Shown here: positions 1-5,124 of the stretch, one piece after another | Position numbering within the stretch: position 1 is the first letter of the stretch | Layout: the number at the start of each line of letters is the position of its first letter | Assembly: GCA_027451645.1 (NCBI GenBank) | Contig: DAIDIX010000008.1 | Coordinates: 11,319 to 16,442, forward strand | Source: Candidatus Dormiibacterota bacterium | GTDB taxonomy: Bacteria; Chloroflexota; Dormibacteria; Aeolococcales; Aeolococcaceae | Length of the DNA: 5,124 nt | Reading direction: 5' to 3' | Notes under the pieces: model-generated | Seen by the model: only the letters and a program-made list of their open reading frames with translations | Told to the model about the DNA's origin: nothing | Database searches by the model: none | Made by a program: the position numbers and the translations under genes

Positions 1-162
1 AATAAGGAGGACTGCTGCACCAATCACCGTGTCTGCAGCTGCAACGACACCATTCATGCGTGCATGGAGGAATCGGAAAAGGCGGATGGAAGCAACTGCA
101 GTGCATGCTGCAGCGAGATCGAACACGAGAAGTATGCCAGCAAAGGTGAGAACGTATGACAT
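1..162 (-). CDS. N-terminal part of a small hydrophobic (probable membrane) protein, cut by window edge
   Basis: An open minus-strand frame runs from an ATG at 162-160 to the window edge, giving 54 codons with no stop. The product is strongly hydrophobic. Residues 3-26 (start YVLTFAGILLVFDLAAAC) look like a first membrane helix or uncleaved signal anchor. A basic stretch, RLFRFLHAR (27-35), follows, and a second hydrophobic segment begins at 39 (VVAAADTVIGAAVLLI). The basic loop between the helices suggests it faces the cytoplasm. Codon choice (alanine almost all GCA or GCT, leucine all CTC or CTT) matches ppdK. The opposite strand is also open over 1-159, but it would encode an eight-cysteine peptide, which is the expected shadow of GCA-rich coding. 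No in-frame ATG, GTG or TTG was found in about 80 bases upstream, so this ATG is the natural start, although its Shine-Dalgarno is weak. It is transcribed divergently from ppdK. I cannot name the family from 54 residues. Confidence 0.62.
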   Translation of the reverse strand, partial: MSYVLTFAGILLVFDLAAACTAVASIRLFRFLHARMNGVVAAADTVIGAAVLLI

Positions 163-216
163 TGTGGATCCATCGTGACACGGATTGTGGCGATGTGCAG
201 ATCCTGTCGAGGTGTT

Positions 217-276
217 GGCCAGAAGCTGGCCCTCAGGAGGGGGGTGCCTGATGGTACTCTCGTACCAAGCATCCCC
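217..276 (+). promoter_or_regulatory. Cluster of inverted repeats in the ppdK leader / divergent intergenic region
   Basis: Three perfect short inverted repeats lie almost end to end. GGCCAG-AAG-CTGGCC spans 217-231. TCAGG, nine bases, CCTGA spans 233-251. TGGTAC-TCTC-GTACCA spans 252-267. The third can be extended into a longer stem in which GGGG (241-244) pairs with CCCC (273-276) and TGC (245-247) with GCA (269-271) around a one-base bulge. That longer stem would exclude the second hairpin. The cluster ends 10 bases before the ppdK Shine-Dalgarno. It could be a folded 5' leader controlling ppdK, or DNA palindromes bound by a regulator serving both divergent genes. No U-tract follows, so it is not a classical intrinsic terminator. 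The repeats are seen directly; any regulatory role is inference. I found no convincing -35/-10 pair in 163-302 on either strand. Confidence 0.4.
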
Positions 277-286
277 AGGAGACCAC

Positions 287-295
287 GGAGGAGGT
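287..295 (+). promoter_or_regulatory. Strong Shine-Dalgarno of ppdK
   Basis: GGAGGAGGT lies seven bases before the ATG at 303 and is near-perfectly complementary to the 3' end of 16S rRNA. It fixes the ppdK start at 303, even though the protein then has about 22 more residues before the conserved domain than a typical family member. Confidence 0.85.
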
Positions 296-302
296 CACGC
301 AT

Positions 303-3017
303 ATGACCACGGCTTCGAATACCCGTACCATCACCAAGCCATCGACAGACGCTGCACGGAAGCGGTCGCACAAGTGGGTGTGGCTCTTCGAGGAGGGGAG
401 TGCAGACATGCGGGATCTTCTCGGCGGGAAGGGTGCAGGTGTTGCGGAGATGACACGGGCCGGTCTTCCTGTGCCTCCAGGATTCACGATCACGACTGAA
501 GCCTGCAATGCCTTCTACGAGGCAGGGAAGTCGTTTCCCGAGGGGCTGTGGGACCAGGTGCTGTCTGCACTTGCGCACCTTGAGAACAAGACAGGGAAGC
601 ATTTTGGTGATGCGAGGAATCCCCTTCTTGTCAGTGTCCGGAGCGGTGCGAAATTCTCCATGCCTGGAATGATGGACACTGTCCTCAATCTCGGTCTCAA
701 TGCGACAACCCTCAAGGGACTCACAGAGCTTACGGGAGATGAGCGGTTCGCACTCGATGCCTACAGGCGTTTCATCCAGCTCTTCGGGAAGATCGTGCTC
801 GGCATCGATGGGGACCTCTTTGAGCATGAGCTCGATGCGGTGAAGAAGAAGACGAAGGCGGAGTCCGATGCTGCTCTCACACCAAAGGCACTGCTCGATG
901 TCATCGACAGGTACAAGAAGATCGTGGAAAGGGAAGGGAATGCTCCGTTCCCCGAGGATCCCATCGACCAGCTTCGTGCAGCAATCGGAGCAGTCTTCGA
1001 CTCGTGGAACAACAAGCGTGCAATCGACTACCGAAACTTCAACAAGATTCCCCATGATCTTGGCACTGCAGTGAATGTCCAGACAATGGTGTTTGGAAAC
1101 ATGGGAAATGATTCGGGCACTGGTGTTGCATTCACCCGGGATCCCAACACGGGTGAGAAGGTGCTCTTTGGCGAGTATCTTGTGAATGCGCAGGGCGAGG
1201 ATGTCGTTGCAGGCATCCGCACACCGCAGGAAATCGTCCAGATGGAGACGGAGCTTCCCGAGGTGTATCGCCAGTTCGAGAAGATTGCAAAGAAGCTTGA
1301 GCGTCACTATCGCGATGTCCAGGACATGGAGTTCACCATCGAGAAGGGAAAGCTCTACATGCTCCAGACCCGGACAGGGAAGAGGACTGCACAGGCTGCA
1401 GTCCAGATTGCTGTCGACATGGTTCATGAGCATCTCATCTCCCGCAAGGAAGCAGTGCTCCGGATTGAGCCGCAGCAGATCAACCAGCTCCTCCACCGCC
1501 AGATCGACCCGAAGGCAGAGGTGGAGCTCATCACGACAGGTCTTGCAGCATCTCCTGGTGCTGCCTCGGGCAAGACTGTCTTTGATGCGGACAGGGCTGA
1601 GGAGATGGCTGCATCTGGAGCGAAGGTGCTGCTTGTGCGCATTGAAACGAATCCTGATGATGTCCACGGCATGTTCGCTGCAGAAGGAGTTCTCACAGCA
1701 CGAGGCGGACGTACTTCCCATGCAGCTGTCGTTGCCCGGGGCATGGGAAAGCCGTGCGTTGCAGGAGCAGAGAAGCTCGATGTCGATCTCAAGGAACGGA
1801 AATTCTCCTGCAGCGGCATCACTGTGAGAGAAGGGGATACCATCACAATCGATGGCACCACAGGAAGGGTCATTGTTGGCGAGGTTCCCCTTGTCGATCC
1901 AACAATGAGCGGTGCTCTCGAGGAGCTCCTCTCCTGGGCAGACAAGTTCCGGCGTCTCCAGGTGTGGGCGAATGCTGACTATCCCCGCGATGCAGAGCGT
2001 GCTGTCTCGTTCGGTGCTGAGGGAGTCGGCCTCTGCCGTACAGAACACATGTTCATGGAGCAGGAACGGCTCCCCATTGTCCAGCGCATGATCCTTGCAC
2101 CGAGTGCAGAGGGACGGCAGAAGGAGCTCGATCTTCTCCTTCCCATTCAGCGGAGCGACTTTGAGGGAATCTTCACGGCCATGGACGGGAAGCCTGTCAT
2201 CATCCGCCTCATCGATCCGCCGCTCCATGAGTTTCTCCCCTCGCATGAGACACTCCTTGTCGAGGTGACAAAGCTCGAGCAGGAAGGCGGGCATGCGAAG
2301 GAGCTGGCAGAGAAGGAGCGCCTTCTCCATGCAGTCGAATCCTTCCGTGAGCAGAACCCTATGCTGGGTCTTCGCGGCTGCCGTCTCGGACTCCTCTTCC
2401 CCGAGATCATCACAATGCAGGCACGGGCAATTCTTGAGGCAGCAGTACGAGTTGCAAAGAAGGGAGTGGCAGTCCATCCCGAGATCATGGTGCCCCTTGT
2501 CGGTCACCGTACGGAACTCCAGCGGACAATGGCTGTCATCCGTCACGTTGCTGATGAAGTCTTCACTGAGGCTGGAACAGAAGTTCCGTACCTCATCGGC
2601 ACAATGATCGAGCTTCCCCGTGCAGCACTCACAGCCGGGCAGATTGCAGAAGATGCGGAGTTTTTCTCCTTCGGAACGAATGACCTCACCCAGACAACGC
2701 TTGGCGTCTCCAGGGATGATGCAGAAGGAAAGTTTCTCCAGTTCTACCTGAATGAGAAGATCCTTGTCCAGAATCCCTTTGAGTCAATTGACCGTCAGGG
2801 TGTTGGACGACTCATGTCGATTGCAGTGGAGGAAGGACGGAAGACAAGGCCAGGAATGAGTGTGGGTATCTGCGGCGAGCATGGAGGAGATCCAGACTCC
2901 ATTGCATTCTGCGAGTCGCTCGGCATGAACTACGTTTCATGCTCTCCATATCGCGTTCCTGTTGCACGTCTTGCTGCTGCACATGCGAGACTTCAGGCAA
3001 CAGAGCGGGACCGCTAG
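303..3017 (+). CDS. ppdK: Pyruvate, phosphate dikinase
   Basis: This 904-residue cytoplasmic enzyme interconverts pyruvate + ATP + phosphate and PEP + AMP + pyrophosphate, either for gluconeogenic PEP supply or, in reverse, for PPi-linked glycolysis. All family domains are present in order. The ATP-grasp nucleotide-binding domain includes LFEEGSADMRDLLGGKGAG (28-46), VRSGAKFSMPGMMDT (112-126) and DMEFTIEKGKLYMLQTRTGKRT-type residues with E343, Q355 and R357. The swivelling phosphohistidine domain carries GGRTSHAAVVARGMGKP (468-484) with catalytic His473; Thr471 and Ser472 are the positions used by PPDK regulatory proteins in other organisms. The C-terminal pyruvate/PEP barrel has GLCRTEHMF (R579), R635 in IIRLIDPPLHEFLP, GTMIELPRAA (E770), SFGTNDLTQTTLG (N793) and GICGEHGGDP with acid/base Cys858. 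Typical family length is about 875-890, so the protein is complete with a short polar N-terminal extension (1-22). The GTNDLTQ signature and the LFEEG start separate it from PEP synthase. The stop is TAG at 3015-3017. The gene sits upstream of an HTH protein and dnaG, and divergent from a membrane protein. Confidence 0.98.
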   Translation: MTTASNTRTITKPSTDAARKRSHKWVWLFEEGSADMRDLLGGKGAGVAEMTRAGLPVPPGFTITTEACNAFYEAGKSFPEGLWDQVLSALAHLENKTGKHFGDARNPLLVSVRSGAKFSMPGMMDTVLNLGLNATTLKGLTELTGDERFALDAYRRFIQLFGKIVLGIDGDLFEHELDAVKKKTKAESDAALTPKALLDVIDRYKKIVEREGNAPFPEDPIDQLRAAIGAVFDSWNNKRAIDYRNFNKIPHDLGTAVNVQTMVFGNMGNDSGTGVAFTRDPNTGEKVLFGEYLVNAQGEDVVAGIRTPQEIVQMETELPEVYRQFEKIAKKLERHYRDVQDMEFTIEKGKLYMLQTRTGKRTAQAAVQIAVDMVHEHLISRKEAVLRIEPQQINQLLHRQIDPKAEVELITTGLAASPGAASGKTVFDADRAEEMAASGAKVLLVRIETNPDDVHGMFAAEGVLTARGGRTSHAAVVARGMGKPCVAGAEKLDVDLKERKFSCSGITVREGDTITIDGTTGRVIVGEVPLVDPTMSGALEELLSWADKFRRLQVWANADYPRDAERAVSFGAEGVGLCRTEHMFMEQERLPIVQRMILAPSAEGRQKELDLLLPIQRSDFEGIFTAMDGKPVIIRLIDPPLHEFLPSHETLLVEVTKLEQEGGHAKELAEKERLLHAVESFREQNPMLGLRGCRLGLLFPEIITMQARAILEAAVRVAKKGVAVHPEIMVPLVGHRTELQRTMAVIRHVADEVFTEAGTEVPYLIGTMIELPRAALTAGQIAEDAEFFSFGTNDLTQTTLGVSRDDAEGKFLQFYLNEKILVQNPFESIDRQGVGRLMSIAVEEGRKTRPGMSVGICGEHGGDPDSIAFCESLGMNYVSCSPYRVPVARLAAAHARLQATERDR

Positions 3018-3049
3018 GAGATTGGCTGCCATTTGTCCGCCTGAGACGA

Positions 3050-3079
3050 TTGCCATGATGCAGGGGTCTGCCGTATCGT
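3050..3079 (+). promoter_or_regulatory. Candidate sigma70-type promoter upstream of the HTH gene
   Basis: TTGCCA at 3050-3055 (5 of 6 matches to the -35 consensus) is followed after 18 bases by TATCGT at 3074-3079 (4 of 6 to the -10). This would start transcription about 25-30 bases before the ATG at 3114. The spacer also holds a small inverted repeat, GCAG-GGGT-CTGC (3060-3071), and ACGAT at 3046-3050 can pair with ATCGT at 3075-3079. The match is modest, and such pairs arise by chance. It would allow the HTH gene and dnaG to be expressed independently of ppdK. Confidence 0.3.
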
Positions 3080-3101
3080 TAACAACCAGAGCACGGTGAT
3101 A

Positions 3102-3110
3102 GGGAGAGGG
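3102..3110 (+). promoter_or_regulatory. Shine-Dalgarno deciding the start of the HTH gene
   Basis: A purine-rich GGGAGAGGG ends three bases before the ATG at 3114, with its GGGAG core at a usual spacing. A GTG six codons upstream (3096) is in frame but has no ribosome-binding site before it, and using it would put this purine run inside the coding region. ATG 3114 is therefore preferred. Confidence 0.6.
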
Positions 3111-3113
3111 AAT

Positions 3114-4073
3114 ATGAGCAAGCGAGGTCATTCTGCAGTATCAACTGTTGACAGCGAATATGTGCAGATTGAGACTGTCGCGGATACGCTTGGCATTCCT
3201 GTTTCGCTTATCAAGCGGCGCGTAGAAGTTGGCGATGTGCCATCGCACAAGATTCGCGAGAATGGGACTGTCGTGTACTACGTCCGCTGGGATGACCTTG
3301 GCATTTCGGCTCCCACTTCCAGTGACGCGTCCCAGGCTGCAGGGAAGGTGAATCTCGAGGATTTCGTCGAAGAGGATCCCTGGGGAGGACTTTCCGGAAC
3401 GACCAGCTGCTTCGAGGAGACTGGGATAGCGACTGAAGTCTTCCCGGAATCTGGCACAGAAACGGCCACCGGGATACCAGTGGCAGAAGAAGATCCATGG
3501 GTGAATGACACCTCAGCCCCTACTGCTCCTGACAGTGACACACCAGAGGAAGCTACATTCACAGCCAGTGAGGGTGCATCAGTGATGCCTGCTGCAGGGG
3601 ATGCTGAGTCTGAGCCTGAAGGCGGGGAGACACAGGAAACACCGACAGTTCAGCTCACAGGAGTTTCCCAGTCGACAGCAGTTGAGTCGCATGTGGTGCA
3701 GCTTCCGTCCGACACACTCTCCTCGCAACTGCCCGCAGAGTCACCAGCAGGTTTCCGGCAGGAGGTGTCAGCAATGCATCTCGATGCCAGGGAGATCGTG
3801 AGTGGCCTGCTTGACCGGTGGGAACATACCCTTGAACAGCGAATCTACGCAGAGAACCGTCAGCGGTTTGAAACAGAGCTTCTTGCCAGGCAGAGCACAG
3901 TGAAGAATCTCCAGATGGAGATCCAGACCTCCCGTGCACAGCATGCAGCGGACCTCGCCCAGAAAGACAGGCTCATTGCAGAGCGGGAGAGGCACATTGC
4001 AGAATGCGAGAGGGAGATCCGGGATCTCCGCTCCCAGCTCTCGAAGAAGCGGCGGTGGCCATTCACGAGCTAA
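3114..4073 (+). CDS. HTH (MerR/excisionase-like) protein with acidic linker and C-terminal coiled coil, function unknown
   Basis: The product has 319 residues in three visible parts. Residues 16-63 read as a winged helix-turn-helix of the MerR/excisionase type: VQIETVADTLGIPVSLIKRRV, then a G-D-V-P turn at 40-43 and a wing ending VVYYVRWDDLGI. This predicts DNA binding. Residues 64-220 are low-complexity, rich in Glu, Ser, Thr, Pro and Ala and strongly acidic, with EEDPW at 86-90 and again at 125-129; this part is probably disordered. Residues 223-310 are highly charged and helical, with heptad-spaced L281, I288, I295, I302 and L309, which predicts a coiled coil and hence oligomerisation. The last residues, KKRRWPFTS, are basic. 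There is no signal peptide or membrane segment, so it is presumably cytoplasmic and nucleoid-associated. It follows ppdK by 96 bases and precedes dnaG by 53. The modules suggest a regulator or DNA-organising protein, but no specific function can be assigned. Codon use matches its neighbours, so there is no sign of recent transfer. Confidence 0.88.
   Translation: MSKRGHSAVSTVDSEYVQIETVADTLGIPVSLIKRRVEVGDVPSHKIRENGTVVYYVRWDDLGISAPTSSDASQAAGKVNLEDFVEEDPWGGLSGTTSCFEETGIATEVFPESGTETATGIPVAEEDPWVNDTSAPTAPDSDTPEEATFTASEGASVMPAAGDAESEPEGGETQETPTVQLTGVSQSTAVESHVVQLPSDTLSSQLPAESPAGFRQEVSAMHLDAREIVSGLLDRWEHTLEQRIYAENRQRFETELLARQSTVKNLQMEIQTSRAQHAADLAQKDRLIAERERHIAECEREIRDLRSQLSKKRRWPFTS
3369..3500 (+). 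repeat. Two copies of an EEDPW-coding motif in the acidic linker
   Basis: GAAGAGGATCCCTGGG at 3369-3384 and GAAGAAGATCCATGGG at 3486-3501 match at 14 of 16 bases. Both encode Glu-Glu-Asp-Pro-Trp, preceded by Val (first copy) or Val-Ala (second). The copies are 117 bases (39 codons) apart. Both differences are third-position and silent, so the peptide rather than the DNA appears to be conserved. A short aromatic-acidic motif in a disordered linker is a typical docking peptide; that role is inferred. Confidence 0.55.
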
Positions 4074-4074
4074 C

Positions 4075-4086
4075 ACACTCCGGTGT
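4075..4086 (+). other. Mini-hairpin with UNCG-type tetraloop between the HTH gene and dnaG
   Basis: ACAC-TCCG-GTGT starts one base after the TAA stop of the HTH gene. The loop is C(UCCG)G, a member of the very stable UNCG tetraloop class, but the stem has only four pairs and no U-tract follows. It is too weak to call a terminator. It may mark the 3' end or a processing point, or be chance. Confidence 0.25.
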
Positions 4087-4110
4087 ACGCTCCAGCAATC
4101 GGGAGTTCGA

Positions 4111-4116
4111 GAGGAG
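4111..4116 (+). promoter_or_regulatory. Shine-Dalgarno of dnaG (GTG start)
   Basis: GAGGAG ends ten bases before the GTG at 4127, a slightly long but workable spacing. An in-frame TGA at 4121-4123 rules out any start further upstream. The next in-frame Met (residue 66) lies inside the zinc domain, so the GTG must be the start. Confidence 0.6.
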
Positions 4117-4126
4117 CGGCTGAATC

Positions 4127-5124
4127 GTGCAGCAGGATGCGAAGGACGAGATCAAGCAGCGACTGAACATCGCTGATGTCATTGGCCGCTATGTCCGTCT
4201 CCAGAAGGGCGGACGTGAGCTGAAAGGGCTATGCCCCTTCCATGATGAGAAAAGTCCCTCATTCACAGTGAGTCCTGACAGGCAGGTGTGGTACTGCTTT
4301 GGCTGCAGTGAGGGGGGGGACATGTTCTCCTTCATCGAGCGGATCGAGCATACGGATTTCCGGGGAGCTCTCGAGATCCTCGCATCACAGGCAGGAGTCA
4401 CTCTCGAGGAGCATCCAGCTGCATCACAGCAGTCGAAGGAGCGGAAGCGGCTTGAGGAACTCCATGCTGCTGCCCAGCAGTACTACGCGCATGTGCTCTG
4501 GAAGACACCGGTCGGAGAGCCTGGACGGGAGGTCCTTGCAGGCAGGAGTGTCGAGAAGGAGGTGGCTGAGCGCTTTGGCATCGGCTTTGCTCCTTCTGGC
4601 GGTGAAGATGGCGATGCACTCGTGCGGTATCTCGTTTCCAAGTCAGGTGCATCGGAGCAGGAACTCGTCCAGGGAGGACTTGCCCAGCAGTCTCCGGGAA
4701 GAAAACCACGGGACAAGTTCCGGAACCGACTTGTCTTTCCCATCCGTGATGAGCGTGGCAGGGTGATCGCCTTTGGAGGACGTGCCATTGGGGATGGCAT
4801 ACCAAAGTACCTCAACTCGCCAGAAACCCTCCTCTACCACAAGTCGAGCACACTTTTTGGCCTTGACCTTGCCCGTGATGCTGTGCGGACACTCAATGCA
4901 GTAGTCCTTGTTGAGGGGTACTTCGATGTCGTGGCACTCCATAGGGCTGGAGTGACGAATGTTGTGGCAAGCAGTGGAACAGCACTTACTGAGCAGCATG
5001 TCCGCATTCTCAAGCGATACACGGAGCGCATCATTCTCTGTTTTGATCACGATGCAGCTGGCCAGCAGGCTGCACGGCGGGCTGCACTGCTCTGCGCAGT
5101 CCAGGAAGTCCGTGCACGGATCGT
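4127..5124 (+). CDS. dnaG: DNA primase, N-terminal 332 codons (runs off window)
   Basis: DnaG synthesises the RNA primers for lagging-strand and initial leading-strand replication and is recruited by the DnaB helicase. The start QQDAKDEIKQRLNIADVIGRY is followed by the CHC2 zinc-binding domain, GLCPFHDEKSPSF (34-46) and WYCFGC (55-60), with ligands C36, H39, C57 and C60. The RNA polymerase domain shows the basic KFRNRLVFPIRDERGRVIAFGGR (197-219) and PKYLNSPET (226-234). The TOPRIM domain shows VLVEGYFDVVAL with catalytic E263 and CFDHDAAGQQAA with metal-binding D307 and D309. These sit two residues before the E. coli equivalents E265, D309 and D311. The rest of TOPRIM and the C-terminal DnaB-binding domain lie beyond the window; full-length family members have about 600 residues. 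The start is GTG. The reading frame is intact across a run of eight G at 4312-4319. The gene is probably transcribed with the HTH gene 53 bases upstream. Confidence 0.97.
   Translation, partial: MQQDAKDEIKQRLNIADVIGRYVRLQKGGRELKGLCPFHDEKSPSFTVSPDRQVWYCFGCSEGGDMFSFIERIEHTDFRGALEILASQAGVTLEEHPAASQQSKERKRLEELHAAAQQYYAHVLWKTPVGEPGREVLAGRSVEKEVAERFGIGFAPSGGEDGDALVRYLVSKSGASEQELVQGGLAQQSPGRKPRDKFRNRLVFPIRDERGRVIAFGGRAIGDGIPKYLNSPETLLYHKSSTLFGLDLARDAVRTLNAVVLVEGYFDVVALHRAGVTNVVASSGTALTEQHVRILKRYTERIILCFDHDAAGQQAARRAALLCAVQEVRARI

Noticed and set aside
217..267. Rho-independent terminator upstream of ppdK
   Set aside because: The hairpins are real as inverted repeats, but no T-run follows on the plus strand, nor an A-run on the left for the minus strand.
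185..499. 104-codon plus-strand frame spanning the ppdK leader and start
   Set aside because: It overlaps the well-supported ppdK start in another frame, lacks its own Shine-Dalgarno, and has a composition (Gly, Arg, Cys, His) unlike a real protein.
1186..1827. 213-codon plus-strand frame inside ppdK
   Set aside because: It is a +1 shadow of ppdK, rich in Arg, Ser and Gln with no domain; the ppdK frame is intact throughout.
54..2546. 830-codon minus-strand frame as a real gene
   Set aside because: It lies codon-on-codon opposite an unmistakable ppdK, is rich in Cys, His and Leu as expected from the complement of the local codon bias, and has no recognisable domain. The real minus-strand gene at 1-162 uses a different frame.
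303..3017. PEP synthase (ppsA) or PTS enzyme I instead of PPDK
   Set aside because: The LFEEG/GGKGAG start, the VRSGAKFSMPGMMDT motif and the overall domain sizes are PPDK-type; enzyme I lacks the ATP-grasp domain and PEP synthase has different signatures.
3096..3113. GTG at 3096 as the start of the HTH gene
   Set aside because: No ribosome-binding site precedes it, and the purine-rich Shine-Dalgarno lies between it and the ATG at 3114.
4090..4116. CTCC (4090-4093) masking the dnaG Shine-Dalgarno GGAG (4113-4116)
   Set aside because: Only four pairs, with an equally good competing partner at 4102-4105; too short to distinguish from chance.
4643..5050. 135-codon minus-strand frame over dnaG (and the similar one at 4398-4805)
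   Set aside because: They overlap the conserved RNA polymerase and TOPRIM domains of dnaG. Their compositions are typical of antisense shadows and they show no recognisable motif.

Overview
The window looks like ordinary bacterial chromosome of roughly 55-58% G+C by eye. It is dense with genes and carries no mobile element, CRISPR array, tRNA or rRNA that I can recognise. Codon use is distinctive and shared across the genes: alanine is mostly GCA or GCT, leucine is mostly CTC or CTT, and TTA, CTA and TCA are rare. Because GCA reads as TGC (Cys) on the other strand, shadow reading frames here come out cysteine-rich. I used this to decide coding strands. No marker fixes the taxon. Pyruvate phosphate dikinase near DNA primase recalls the ppdK-dnaG-rpoD neighbourhood of many clostridia, but the G+C and codon use are not typical of low-G+C Firmicutes, so I leave the organism as an unassigned bacterium.

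Layout: (1) 1-162, minus strand, is the start of a small hydrophobic, probably membrane, protein cut by the window edge. (2) 163-302 is a divergent intergenic region. It holds a run of short perfect inverted repeats (217-267) and then a strong Shine-Dalgarno sequence. (3) 303-3017, plus strand, is a complete pyruvate, phosphate dikinase (ppdK, 904 aa) with all diagnostic motifs. (4) 3018-3113 is a gap with a candidate sigma70-type promoter. (5) 3114-4073, plus strand, is a 319-aa protein with a MerR/excisionase-like helix-turn-helix, an acidic disordered middle with a repeated EEDPW motif, and a C-terminal coiled coil. I do not recognise it as a named family. (6) 4074-4126 is a short spacer with a mini-hairpin. 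(7) 4127-5124, plus strand, is the first 332 codons of DNA primase (dnaG), running off the window.

The three plus-strand genes are close together (gaps of 96 and 53 bases) with no convincing terminator between them, so they may be partly co-transcribed. ppdK serves central carbon metabolism (pyruvate/PEP interconversion) and dnaG serves replication priming. The HTH/coiled-coil protein between them is the least explained gene. The other point of interest is the structured ppdK leader. Otherwise the region looks ordinary.
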